Positions 49,771 through 62,722 are shown, counted from the stretch's first letter. The stretch is 64,000 nt of DNA from Orthonyx spaldingii (GCA_013397795.1 VZTJ01005971.1:71733-135732), one strand, 5' to 3'. Numbers and translations are program-made. The notes: generated from the letters alone by a model not told the origin.

Positions 49771-52515
49771 TACATTTTTAATAATCCAAGAATCTAAATA
49801 ATTTTAAAAATTTAGCATTGATAAAATGTCATGTTTAAATGAGAAAAATTTTATGGTGTTCAGAAAAGGTTACATCCATATCTGATTAATATAAGGCTCA
49901 CCAAATTTAGTAAATTATTCATAGGAATAAAGTTAAATATTACAAATATGCAACATCAGATATTCAGTTTCAATAAACTAGGAGAAATGAAGTTTTCCTA
50001 ATGTGCCTTGTGCATTTCAATCACAATATTCTTTAATTAAAAGCCAAAAATTAAATTCCACAAAGCATTTTCCAATGTTTTGTAACCAGACCTTTATTTT
50101 GTTCAGGTTACAAAAGAAAGTATTCTTTTCTTTCCCTAGAAAATGTAAGACTCTCTCAAATCTTTAAATTTGAAACAAATATGGAAATAAATTATGTAAA
50201 GGTATAATCAAAATGTTTTCTTATTCTCAAGGAGAAGTATGTCTGCCTATAATGTGAAAAGAAAGGGAAATTAATGTTATTCTTTTCACAGGTCAAAAAT
50301 CTCTTTTCTTTGCACAGCAATCTTACCTCCAACTGCGACAAATCAGGTACTTTGGTTTCAGAGAATATTATACCTCCTCATTGACTGATATATTGGTAGT
50401 GATTTTGAACTCAACTACATATTTTCATTTTTGCAAAATATAAAACAAGTTTTTTGTTTCTGTATTTAAGTTACAAATAGATGAAGATGATACAAATATA
50501 AAGATGAAGCTTGATATATAAATGATGCTACAAAATGGCCCATTATCTTGGTTATTGCTATCTGCCACAAAATGGGAAAAGGGTTCTGTCTTTTTTTAAT
50601 GTGATGTCCTGTCTATACTATTACCAATTTCTTTTACAGAAAACATTAAATTTTGATATTATTTTTAGTTTTCAGTCCTGTTTCTATGGAAACTATTATA
50701 GCTGTAGTTTGTTAAAACATTTGACAAATGTTATTCTATTGGTTATTATAATCAGATACATGCCAGAATATGAAGGAAAAAACCTGAAAACTTAGCTCCA
50801 TATCTAGTTATTCAAAAATCCTGATGGGGTAACACAGTGAGCTTTCACCCAAACTAAAATTCAGTAAATATTGCAAAAGTAAGAAGAGATTTCAAATTGC
50901 CAAAGTCTGCCATCACATCTTATCTAAATGAAAAATTAAAGAACTACCTTGGGCAATAAATGAGTACTGTTTTACTCAGGAATCTGTGTTATTCAATAGA
51001 ATCTTAAGAATGAGATACAGAACATAAATGTTAGCAAACTTAAATGAAGTTATATTATTGGATGATTGCAGTAGCATATTTACTGAACACCTCAATTTCA
51101 TTTAAAGGTTTCATTGATCTTGCATAATCTGGCATTTTTTCTTCCAAAGCACTTATTTAAACTCATGATATCACTGTAGGATCACATAATTTTCAAGGAC
51201 AGGAATTTTCAGAGGTGTTTCACAAAAATAAGTGTACATTCTAACATATGTAATTACACCAGCAGGTTATATCTTCATCTTGCCTGCAGGCAGATTGAAG
51301 CTGCAAGTTTCAAACTAAACGTTAACATTTATTTACATTCTTATTTGATTGGATAGGTTCGGGTTGTTTTTTTTTTTTTAGATTAAATATTTTATCTTTT
51401 GTATTGTGTTAAAGGCTCAGAGTCTTTTCTTCATTTTCTTTGCCCATAATTTTTCAATATATTTAGAAAATGGTCAATACAATAAAATTTGGCATCTCCA
51501 GATAAGCATGTTTTCAGGCACCTTCTAATGGTTTAGAGAATAAAACATGGTCATGTTCATGTCTCCCATCCACAGGAAAAAAAAAAGATGTTATAAATTC
51601 TAAATCATAGAATTTATTTTATAATAAATTTTATTTATCATAAAACATAAACTATTCAATGTGCAGAAACACACCTGAACTCTTTCCTGCTGACAAATGA
51701 AAGACGTTGGATCTCAGAGAAACCTCACACTAGTTTATGGGAAGTTGATGATACAGTTTGCCCAATATATATTTTGGGATTTGTTTTCTGAGAATATCTG
51801 TGGGATCAGTTGGATTACACTCTTATTTATTTCTCTACAAATATACAGGTTCAAACAAATTCTGATTCTCTAGTGGAATATCAGTTACAGAAAACTTCAT
51901 ATATATTAAAAAAAACAACCAGAAATTTATAACATATTGAATCATTGAGATTAAAAATAGACCACAAGCAATAAGCTCAAACAGCAGTGTTTTGAATGTT
52001 GATTACAATATTTAAAATCTAGAATAATGTAAGTGGAAGAGTGGGACTTGTCCTCTATCAAATACTAACCCCTAGCTGATTAATAAAAATGCATATATGT
52101 AGAGATAAAGAAACAAAAATTTTAAAACAAAATGAAGTCAAAAATATACTGTAAAGCACTGACCATTCTTCCAGGATTTGTGCAGAGGGTTTGGTTGTAT
52201 GATCCTTTTCTTGAAAGTAACCATCAGTTTATCATTCAGCAGCGCACAATATGTTTCTCAGTCTCTATTACACTATTATTTTTATACATACGCTTTCCCC
52301 TGTAGCTAAGAGGTAAGCAGTGAGACCTTTCACTCAGTTTAAACTTTGGAGTCCATCTAGAAGACTACTGTATTCTTTCCCACCATTTTACTGTTCTAAA
52401 GACTTCTCATTAAAAAAAAAAATCATGAAAAAAACCCAGTGTAGTGCTTTGAGTTTGTTTACCTGAGTTTTTTGGTTATACGCTAGTACACTTACCAGAT
52501 TTTATTTAATTTTGC
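49771..52515. other. Unique AT-rich sequence, nothing recognised
   Basis: No gene or repeat family is recognised; there is a T run at about 51367-51379. Confidence 0.45.
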
Positions 52516-52575
52516 TGTGAGATAAGGATTAGGAGTAGGTAAAGTAGGCTCAAACTTTAAAGAATATAAAGAGAG

Positions 52576-52581
52576 TTTATT
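52576..52581 (-). terminator. LTR polyadenylation signal AATAAA
   Basis: Reverse-strand AATAAA near the 3' end of the gapped LTR, followed on the minus strand by sequence running to the element's end. Confidence 0.5.
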
Positions 52582-52885
52582 AACAGATCTAAAAGGAAGG
52601 AAAAAAAATTAAGAACTAGAACAAAACTGTCAGAACACTTTTGCTCTTCCCACGTCTCCATTTTTTTAATGACAATACAAAAAACCAACACTTTGACTTG
52701 CAGTCAGTTTACCACTTCTAAATTAGTTTTTCTTTAGTTCATTTAGGGAGAGGAGGTTTTTTTTGCTTTACTACATTGACTTTTCCACTAGAAATACAGT
52801 TTTTATGGTTTTCAGCCTCACAACTAGCAGCCACCTAGGAGAAAAAGATTCTTGCTTGTTGTGGAACATCCCTCCCACACCAGTA

Positions 52886-53631
52886 NNNNNNNNNNNNNNN
52901 NNNNNNNNNNNNNNNNNNNNNNNNNNNNNNNNNNNNNNNNNNNNNNNNNNNNNNNNNNNNNNNNNNNNNNNNNNNNNNNNNNNNNNNNNNNNNNNNNNNN
53001 NNNNNNNNNNNNNNNNNNNNNNNNNNNNNNNNNNNNNNNNNNNNNNNNNNNNNNNNNNNNNNNNNNNNNNNNNNNNNNNNNNNNNNNNNNNNNNNNNNNN
53101 NNNNNNNNNNNNNNNNNNNNNNNNNNNNNNNNNNNNNNNNNNNNNNNNNNNNNNNNNNNNNNNNNNNNNNNNNNNNNNNNNNNNNNNNNNNNNNNNNNNN
53201 NNNNNNNNNNNNNNNNNNNNNNNNNNNNNNNNNNNNNNNNNNNNNNNNNNNNNNNNNNNNNNNNNNNNNNNNNNNNNNNNNNNNNNNNNNNNNNNNNNNN
53301 NNNNNNNNNNNNNNNNNNNNNNNNNNNNNNNNNNNNNNNNNNNNNNNNNNNNNNNNNNNNNNNNNNNNNNNNNNNNNNNNNNNNNNNNNNNNNNNNNNNN
53401 NNNNNNNNNNNNNNNNNNNNNNNNNNNNNNNNNNNNNNNNNNNNNNNNNNNNNNNNNNNNNNNNNNNNNNNNNNNNNNNNNNNNNNNNNNNNNNNNNNNN
53501 NNNNNNNNNNNNNNNNNNNNNNNNNNNNNNNNNNNNNNNNNNNNNNNNNNNNNNNNNNNNNNNNNNNNNNNNNNNNNNNNNNNNNNNNNNNNNNNNNNNN
53601 NNNNNNNNNNNNNNNNNNNNNNNNNNNNNNN
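52886..53631. other. Assembly gap, 746 Ns
   Basis: An uninterrupted run of undetermined bases. It begins after cccacaccagta and ends before ggagatctcaggctgggtcc, so it falls inside the GC-rich middle of the LTR. Confidence 0.99.
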
Positions 53632-53994
53632 GGAGATCTCAGGCTGGGTCCTCCCCCACGTTCAGCTGCACTGCTGCTGCAAAAAACCTCCCCCCCTCCC
53701 TGCTCTGAGGGGGGAGGCGGGGGGGAAGGTAAAGGCCCACTCTTACCAGAAAGAGAAGCACAGGACTTGCTTCTCTGGCAGCAACAGGACAGGAGAAAAA
53801 GGGTTTTTTCTCAAGTGTATCTCTCTTAAATATGTTTTTTTCCCTGGAGGCGGAACAACTTTTAATTAGATTATACACCCATCAATACTCAAAACTAACT
53901 GGTCACTGACTCTGTTTCTCAAGAAGCAAGGTGCACTGCTTCCTGCACCATAGGTCACTTGCAAGACTGACCCTTCCTGGGTAAACCCACGACA

Positions 53995-55514
53995 CCCATA
54001 TACCTCTGAGGCACTAGTTGTTTAGGATTTCTTTAACTGCATGTTGGTAGTGAACATAGCCTGCTCAGAATTTGAGTTTGAACATCAAATATAATCATTA
54101 TTTTCAAATAATTGAGATATTAGGTGACCTTATGCCCTGTTCAATTTCTATGTAAATATCTGTTGATCCAAGAGGCACTACTACCTTAAAATGCAATTGC
54201 AAATTATTCTTCATTAAGACATTTTGTTAAAATCAAGAAGAGAGAATATTTTTTCTACATCAGTTCATAAACACTTTTTACTACTAGCTGTTAAACCTGG
54301 TGGAGTTCATCAATTGCCATCCATAGGAAAGCATTCATTTAAAAGAACATGGCTTGGTGTCCAGGAAGTTCCAGCTTGCAGCTGTAAGGAGACAGACTAT
54401 TCTGTATTTAAAGATCAGAATCAGTGATAGTGTTTCTGAATGCTAACCCCCTGCTCTAAAAGCTATTCCCACCATGGCAGGGATTTAACCTGATATGTGG
54501 AATGTTATTGTGATTGTTCTGATGTAGATCATGAATAGAACACCTTGTGCATTATAGTTTATTGATGTTTATAGGAAAAAAAAATGCACATATGATAAGT
54601 TTCAGTGACTATGATGTAAAAGGCAAATTAAAATATTTTCATTTAATAAAAAGGCAGTATATTCTTCTCTCTAGAACAATAGCAGTTAGAAAGGGATATA
54701 CACAATTAGGATGAAGATATTCAAATTAGGCAAGGAAATATTTTAAAAATGTACTATCGGAAATGACAAAAAAGCAAGAAATAGGTAGCTGTAACAGCAA
54801 GAAATAACAACGAACACTTTAAAATAATGATCAGAGTTAATTAATGCTGAATGAGAATCCTCCAGAAATACTCATTCACAATAATAGCAAATGAGTTCAT
54901 CATTGCTTTTATGAAAGCAACATTAAGCCAGTGAATTGGGAGTAAAAGCAATTATGTGCACTATGATATTTCTATTCCTCGTTTTGTATCTATTTTGTCT
55001 TCCCACAAGTTAAGTCCTCCAAACAAATTCATGAGTAAATGAGTCCATGAGTACACATTATTCTCATGCATAATTCCATGGAGTGAAATTTATGGAAATT
55101 CAGGAAGATTGTATTAGTGATGAGCCATTTGCAAATCAATTCTGTGGTCACATTCTTTATCTTGTCTATATTTGTAGTTCCTGCTAAGACGTCTAAACTA
55201 GGAATTATCTCCCTTCCTTCCAGACAGAAATGCCGCATGACTAATTTGTGGTAAACCAGAATTAAAACAGGTAGACTGAGTCAGACTAAGAAACAAGTCT
55301 GCCAGAAAAACTGTGGATGTCATTGTTCTTCCCTAGTGATTGCGTAGGTTATTTTCTGTTGTCCCTTCCATTTTAAATACTTGAAGATGTACAAAAGTAA
55401 ATTCAAATGGAAATATCTGATGCTTAGGGCCCAAAGAGATAGAAATATATTTTGGTAGGGAGGTAAAAAATTTCAGTAAGAAATGCTTCAGTAAGGATAA
55501 TGAGCCTCTGAAGA
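53995..55514. other. Unique AT-rich sequence
   Basis: Nothing is recognised. The part near 54830-54965 is rich in TAAT-type cores (see findings). Confidence 0.4.
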
Positions 55515-56077
55515 ACAGGGACAGAGATACCTGGCACTCACCCAGCAGCTCCATCACTCCCTTCCTCATCAGGACACAGGGGAAGAAAATAAGACGAAAA
55601 AGAACTCATAGGTCAAATTAAAGGTAGTTCAATACTAAAAGCAAAGATAAAATGCACAAAAAGAGGAAAGCAAGCAAGAAGTTTTATTCTCTACTTCCCA
55701 TCATTTGGCCACTGCCTGGGAAGTAAGGCCTCAGCACACTTAATAGTTGCTCGAGAAGACAAATACCTTCATGATGAATGCCCTCCTCCCTCTTCTTTCT
55801 CTCAGCTTTTATTACTGAGCATAATGCCATATGATATGCAATATCACTTTGGCCAGCTGTCCTGGCTGTGTCCCCTCCCAGCCTTCTGCTGACTCCCAGC
55901 TTCCTGGCTTGGGGGTGAGTGGGGTGTTGGAGAGATGACTGTGGTGCCGTGGGAACAGTGCTCAGCAATAGTCAAAACACTTGCTTGGTTTTGACACCTT
56001 TGCTACAGATACAGGGCACAGCACTATGACAGCTGCTGTGGGGAAAGTTAGCTCCTCCCAGTCAGATAAAATACACA
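55515..56077 (-). mobile_element. ERVL-type solo LTR
   Basis: Read on the minus strand it starts TGTGTATTTTATCTGACTGG at 56077. It continues with the family order: ttgactattgctgagcactg, a purine-rich tract, ctgggaggggacacagccag, gatattgcatatcatatggc, a degenerate TATA region, and ttacttcccaggcagtggcc. Minus-strand AATAAA is at 55688-55683. The distal part (ctgatgaggaagggagtgat, then gagctgctgggtgagtgcca) matches the region before the usual aaccacaaca end, but that end itself is not well preserved near 55515. No internal viral sequence adjoins it. It is related to, but diverged from, the LTR at 44662-45199. Confidence 0.8.
55683..55688 (-). terminator. LTR polyadenylation signal AATAAA
   Basis: Reverse-strand AATAAA within gagaataaaacttcttg of the minus-strand LTR. 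Confidence 0.5.
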
Positions 56078-57122
56078 GTCTAAGTGAGAATTTTATTTAT
56101 TTTCCCATTATTTTTATATATAATATTTTACAGTACTTAAATAGACTGCAGTGAGATGAAGAAGACTTTTCTGTCAGTGTAGCACAGTGACCTTGTGGCT
56201 AGCCACACATGCAGCTACTGGTGTCTCATTTCATTTCAAATCAGGAGGGATGTGGAACGTAATCCCAAATCAAGCCAGGATCTCATCAGCCAATTCCATT
56301 GGGACATTAAATGTATGGCAAATAATGCCATTCCTTTGTATTCAGAAAATGCTGCACAGAATGCACAAGTTTAACTACCAAACAAGCAGTTCTCTAAGTA
56401 CCAAAGTGAGAAATTTTGTCTTTCTTCAGATCTACATGCTAAATACTGGATGTCTGGGGAGAAATAGAGAATATGAAGGAATGCAATAGAGGATATGAAG
56501 CAATTATAATGAATTTCTCCCATTTCCTGCATGCTAGTTTATCAAGGTATGTTCTAATATTGCAGATAATAGTTTCATTACAGTTGTTACAATCTAATTG
56601 CCTATATCCATCAGACTTGTACATAAATGAATTCATTTTGAGGAAGGGGAAAGATGTTTAGTCAAATAGTAAGCTCAGAGGGAATGACCACTCAAAATGT
56701 GATCAAAAAACCAGGAGTAAAATTCACAACTCCTCTTCTATATTCTTATTTAAGGGTGTAATTAAAATATAGATATGATTATTTTTAAAAGTCCAGGAAA
56801 AGAAGGCTAGAACATACTGACACGGTAAAACTTGTTTTCCTTCACTGAGATTACCTTCCAGTGAAACCCCTCTTTCTATAATCATAAATATAAAAAGTTG
56901 GTAGCTTTAAAGGTTATTTTTCATTTTTAGCTTTCCAACCAAATGGCAGGAGTTTGCAAGCTTTTTCAAGGAAGTTTTAGAAGGCTCAGTTTGTTTGAAT
57001 CTCTGGCAAATAATCTGATGCATTTCAGCATTTGTCTAACACATTTTGTGTTTGTTTCAACATATCTGAACTTAATAAAAACTAAAATGCTAGGATAATT
57101 AGATTTATATTTGATGTAATTT
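56078..57122. other. Unique AT-rich sequence, nothing recognised
   Basis: No gene or repeat family is recognised. Confidence 0.45.
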
Positions 57123-57242
57123 CACAGAATCACAAAATATGCTGCTTTGGAAGGGACCCACAAGGATTGAGTTCAACTCTTAGCCCTGCACATGACATCC
57201 AAGAGACACACTATATGCCTGAGAGTATTGTCCAAACATTTC
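57123..57242 (-). mobile_element. CR1 LINE 3' tail (SINE-tail type)
   Basis: ttcacagaatcacaaaatat precedes tggaagggacccacaaggat, then ttcaactcttagccctgcac and a tatgcctgagagtattgtcc segment. This is the same tail type as in the SINEs and in the CR1s at 1618 and 4441. It abuts CR1 endonuclease-region sequence to its right. Confidence 0.88.
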
Positions 57243-58570
57243 TGCCTCCCCTGCTTTACTTCTGACATTCGGGAATTGTCTGCTCCTGTATGCTTAGGAG
57301 GTGATATTTAAAGTGACCAGTACTGATGGACCCCAGCACCTGCAAAAACATTTTTCCAGGGCACCTTACTCACTAATTTCCTAAGCAACCTGAATTTTGC
57401 TCTCCTCATGTCCAGCGCTGAGGTCTTGCTGGCACTTTTCCTTCTGGCAACAGGGATCTTAAACTCGATTACTTCATGGTCACTGTGGCCAAGGTGGCCA
57501 CCAATCACCACTTTGCTCTGTTGACAAGGAGTAGATCAAGGAGGAAGTCTTTCTGAGTTAGCTCCCTTAGGACCTGTTCCTAAAGCTGTCATGCAGATTT
57601 TTTAAGAATCTTATGGTCCAAGTTTTGCCAGTTCTTTGATGCTCCCAGTTAATTTCTGGCAAGTTGAAGTCCACCATTAAGGGCAAGGGCAGTTGACTTG
57701 GAGCTGTTCCATAGTTGCTCAAAGAATAATTCATCAGTGTCAGCTAGGAGGCTAGGTCTTTAGTAGACTCTCACAATGACATCCACATTACTTGTTTGCT
57801 CCTTGATTCTCACTCAGAGGTTCTCAATTGTGCCACTGACTCCTGTGAGCTCCATACATTCTAACCCTTCTATAACACAGTACCAACCTTCCTTCTGCCC
57901 TGCCTGTCTCTCCTGAAGAGCCTGTAACCATCCAACAGGGCACTCCAGCCACAGGAATTATCCCACTGCTGCCAATGATGTCAAATGATTGGGTCTGGGT
58001 CAAAACTTCAAGTTCAGCGTGCTTGTTCCACATGCTGCATGCATCAGTGTAGAAATATTTCAGACGTGGTACGTTGTAGCCAACACCTCTTGAAGCACAT
58101 TGAGGGATCTCATTAGTGCTTCTTTCCTCAAGTTTGGCAAACCATCTCATTACTCATTATTGGGAAGCCTGGTTTTGTTCCTTGCCCCCTTCCAATCTAG
58201 TTTAAATCTTTGTCAACGAGCCACACTAGCTCCTGTGCTAGAATTCTTTTCCTCCTCTGAGATAGCTGCATCTTGTCAGGTGTCACTAGACCAGGGGTTG
58301 AATAGATCATCCCATGATTTAAAAAACCCAGTTTTTCCAATTACACCAACCTCAGAGCCACACATTGACCTGATGGATCTTCCTACTCCTATCAATATTA
58401 TTGCTTGTTACCAGAAGGACCGAAGGAATCACTGCCTGTGCTCCTGATCCTTCTATCAATCATCCCAGGGCCCTGAAATCTCTCTTGATTGCCCTTGGAT
58501 TTCTCTTTTATCAGAGAGCACAAGCATTCCAACTTGTGATAAAAACACAGAGGTAGCCAATGCCTTACCT
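57243..58570 (-). mobile_element. CR1 LINE 5' region: ORF1 end and ORF2 endonuclease
   Basis: Minus-strand translation shows two CR1 domains in order. From about 58450 to 58190 is the ORF1 C-terminal esterase end, with a KRILAQELVWLVDKDLN-like stretch. From 58070 to about 57890 is the start of the ORF2 endonuclease (LKYFYTDACSMWNKHAELEV). Near the left end is GGHLGHSDHEVIEFKI (about 57497-57450), which includes the catalytic SDH motif, followed by RRAKFRLLRKLVSKVPW. Several stops and shifts break the frames. It includes rarely retained 5' sequence of CR1; most copies in this window keep only the 3' end. The boundary near 57243-57290 and the right end are approximate. Confidence 0.82.
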
Positions 58571-61500
58571 TAGCCTCTCTCCCCTTTATCCTTGCGTTTG
58601 AAGGATGGATTTGTTGCTCTGTAGAAAGCTAGTACTTGCTTGGTGAAGAACAACAATATACTAAATATTACTTTCTAGATGTTTCACCTTCCTTTCATTA
58701 ATATAGAGTCCTTTCCTTTTTTGGCTAGATCTCAGTATCTCAATTAGTCAATGTCTTGTTTCAGCCGCATGAACACATCTGCCATCCCTTGCTCTGTGTC
58801 CCTGTGATGCTGGATATGTGACACAGGATCTCTGAGAGATCTGTCACTACAGACATACCTATTCAGTGCCTCGGTGTAATCTCAGATGGCACCTGATGCC
58901 TATGCTTAGGCAAAGTATATATGCCCTTGCTGTCAAAGCAGCTGATGTCCAAAATTATGGGCCTTAATAGAAGTTACTACAATTGAGGGCTGAGGGGAAA
59001 CTAACATTTTGCATCAGTTGAAGACAAGCTGAGATTTGAGCTTTTGCTACATACACTCATTTTATTATTCATTCTACTGGACATGCACTACAGCCTAATG
59101 CAAATAAGAGTGCTAAAATAAAAATCACTTCCTCAGAAATTGCATAAATTCTGTGTTGTTATGTAATGAAAACTTTCAAAAATGAAAAAAAGAGTTCATA
59201 TAAAGTGTATTTACCACATATCCTATAGTCCCTATCATGAAAGATGCGGAGTCTATAACCGGCATTTGAGTGTAGTCAGAAGCCACCTTGCTTAATTTGT
59301 ACCTTGCTTAATGAGCATCATGGTAATTTCTATTTTGTTGCCTTACTGATAATATTACTGTTCTAGAATATACAGCAAACTGTCCCTCAAAGCTTATTCT
59401 GTAGAAGCAGTTGCTTATTTTAGTATACGATTGAAACACTAGAGAAAAAAGCTCTTATCTGAGATATTGTTTAATCTTTTATTGACTAAAGATAATAATG
59501 GATTTAACGAAAACAATATCCTATGAGTCATATCTTATATGATATTTGGGGAATTAAATTTTACATTCCTGACTTCCCTTTTAAGACTTCACTGCCTATT
59601 TCTCTCTGGTATTCTCTTTGTAATAATCAGTCTACTACTGAAAATCCAATCAGTGTTGTAATTTAAAAGCCAAGTTCACATTAACATCATTCCAGGCCAT
59701 CTGTTCTGGTTGAAATAAATTGAAGATATCTTTTCAAATGCAAACCAATTTTAACATAATACTTTATTTAAGAGTTAAAAACAGAAAATGCATATTTCCA
59801 CACAAGCCATCCCTATGGAGATAATAGCAATGCTTCAATTTAAATGACAGTTTAATCTTGCTATACTATCCTATATTTTCCATCGTTCCCAAAGTTAGAA
59901 AGGAAGGTGCATCCTGCCCATTATTATGAGCACATACATTTTTAGTCTTTCTTTCCAAACAAAAATTTTCCCCCACTTAGATAAAACTCTAAAATTTCTT
60001 TCAAAAACTGGGGACATTTTTCAAAGGCTGACTTCTGCTTGAAAAGAAAAAAAAAACACACCACAAATAAATAAGAACAAACAAATGCATTTTCCCCCCA
60101 TTTTAACTCTTAGGAAGAAATGTTATATCAGGTGTCTTTCAAGGCTTTTAATTGTGCCCACAGGTTAGGTTATAAAGAAGCGGTAAATAGCATATAATAG
60201 TTGTTCAAGTATTGATGTCTGAAAAGCCATCTTAGTTTTGAAGTTTCATTCCATTTGTGAAGTACTTTATTTAATTGTAAGCAATTTTCCATTGACAAAG
60301 CCAAAATATCTGTATCACAAGTTCTTGTCCTGTGTTCTGGGGCTTTTGGTCAATTTAAGAAAGAGTAGACCAGGTAGTATATATTCTTCTATACAGAAAA
60401 TAGCATTAAATTCCCTATATAGCAGTTTGGTCAGTGACCAATCTGTTTGCATTTCAGGCTGATAAGTTTAATTTAGATGTTTCAGTGGGCCATGATTCTT
60501 ACTTAGAATAAGAAAGAATAAAGAGTCACTTCTCAAACTATACTTAAAAACAACTGTACCCTGTTCTAGGCAGAACAGAGAGTGCTTCTCAAATGATGTT
60601 GGATATCAAGTGTATACAAGTGAATGAAGTGCCTCTTGAGTGGTGAGGTCTAAATTCTACAGAATGTATGGAATAAATCAACCTGAAGTATAACAGCAAT
60701 ATCAACTTCTATAATGGGTTGTATAATCACCTTCATTTTAATATTCTTGTCCACAATGGAATGTCATGTTTATTTTCCTCATACGATAAATTTGTGTCCT
60801 CTCAAATTAGGAAAATATTTTCTTCCATTTCTCTGTTTATCTAAAACCAAACCAAACAATTTGAATGTTCCTTCTTCCTTTCTTTACCAAATTATAATAT
60901 AAACGAGAATATTTTAGGCTTTTATGAAGCTTATATTTTTACTACTGGGTCAGAAAAAAACCACCAGGTACCTCAAATTCCACAGCAAATACAATCTGAT
61001 TTCTACCTTTTTTTTTCTAGGTTACAATGAAAATTTTATTAGAAAGTTATAAAAGTAAGTGAAATTTTTAATAATTTACGTCATCTGCAAAAATATCAGC
61101 TAAAAGGGATATCCTTTATTTTCTCAAAGAGTGAATTTATGTTCAACCAAAAGGGTAATTTTAATTCATCCTCAGGGTGAATCTTCTTCTTTTATTTTTG
61201 CTGGTTACATCAGTACAAAGAATAAAAATAAAATTAAATATAATTTTTTTTATTGTTTGTAGCTTCTTTTCCTAGCTTTTTAAAACAGTAGACAATTTCA
61301 ATTACTTCTAAAATGTTATAAAAGAAACTCAACTTCTGAAGTGTTACAAATTCGTTTCTTGACACATGAAAGGAAAGAAAAAACCCCAGAAACTTGCAAT
61401 TTATATTCAAATATAATTTTAAAAATTGAGCTGATTAAGATGTTCTGAAATTATTATATCTTGACATCTAATTGGTGATCACTCTGCATGTCACTACTCA

Positions 61501-62640
61501 GACTGTATTTGATTCTGATCATCACCTGAGACAGAACATTGAGCGAAAATTGAGAGAAAAAAGAGTGTTTAATGAATTAAGATAGAACAAAAGGATGAGG
61601 AGCACAAGGAGGTAACCAAGGGGATAGCTCTTTCAGAATGCAGTGGTAACCCTCAGTGGCTTGCATTCCTGGCAGCCTTTTGTGCCTTTGAACATTTTCT
61701 TTTTAAGACTCAAGGACAGAAATTTGTTTAAGGTGATAGAAGGCAATGTAAGCACATTTATTTCTGACAGAAAACTACTGTTGTAGGCTGTGGAAAAACC
61801 ATTGCTCATGGTTTTAGAACAGATTACATACAGCACTAGAAAATGTACCCTTTGAAACAATTCTGTAAAGGCAGGAAGATGATAATTATGTAGTATGTGT
61901 GCCTACGGCTTGTGGAGAGAACATTCTTCATTTTCCAAATGATTAAGCTCACAGAGTTCTGGTCTTCTTATTCATCTTGAGTCAGTTTTAATTACTAAGC
62001 ATTGACTTGATGTCAGGTGCTATTGCGACACCAAAAGAGTAAAAATTAAATCTGTTGACCAGAAGGCCAAGAACCTTCCTTGCATCCTCACATATGTTCT
62101 GAAGTTCTCCCATGCATCAAATGTCCATGAGGAATAATTCATTCATTACCTCAGGCCAATGAGATTAATTTCCTGCTGACTCCAACGTAAAGGCTGGAAA
62201 ATTCCATTACATCTTACTTTTCTCCTGAAGCTTTGAAAAATGTCTGTAGGACTTTTCCTGATTTATGTTAGATTTGGCAAGCAAGTACCATGATTTTATC
62301 TTCATGGTTCTTAAGTGCTTAAGGGTGCATGTTATATAACCAGTGTGAATTTACAAAGTGTTAGGAAAGTAATTCAATAGTCCATTTTATGACCAACCCT
62401 TTCCTTTCTATCACTGGAAATGTCCTTTCCTGGGGTTTAACTTTAAACTCAAATATCAGATGGGATGTTCTTTCCAGTTAATCTTCTCAAATGGCACAGG
62501 TCCTAATCCTTGCTTCAAAGGTGTTGGTTCTGAGCACAATTGCTTTCTGAAACACGGAAGTATGGAATCTTCTTTTATTTTACACTACCTGACACTGTAC
62601 TGCAGTTTATGCTTCACATCAAGTTCCTTGGAAAGTGGCT

Positions 62641-62722
62641 TTTTCTTTCTTAGTTTTTTATTTGGTTGGTTTGGTTTTCGTTTGTTTGGGGTATTTGTCT
62701 ATTTTGTTTTGGGTTTTTTTCT
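62641..62722. repeat. T/G-rich low-complexity tract
   Basis: Imperfect repeats of TTTGG and TTTTG type, giving a false hydrophobic Phe/Gly/Leu-rich translation on the plus strand. Confidence 0.75.

Larger units (their letters stand above)
52516..53994 (-). mobile_element. Long ERV LTR interrupted by an assembly gap
   Basis: The right edge reads ...aacccacgaca, so the minus strand begins TGTCGTGGGTTT, an LTR-like start. Left of the gap, agagtttattaacagatcta gives minus-strand AATAAA at 52581-52576. Tracts on both sides (ctcttcccacgtctccattt, acaactagcagccacctagg, ccaccaggag-like and tggaggcggaacaactttta) recall one avian LTR family in the same orientation. I therefore read 52516-53994 as one element with 746 undetermined bases inside. 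The left end (52516) is approximate, and no target duplication was found. Open frames across the Ns are artefacts. Confidence 0.6.

Noticed and set aside
52763..53869. Apparent long open frames of 368 and 325 codons
   Set aside because: Nearly all of their length is undetermined bases; the real ends are LTR sequence.
57824..58150. 108-codon minus-strand frame as a host gene
   Set aside because: It matches the start of the CR1 ORF2 endonuclease, with divergence and disrupted flanks.
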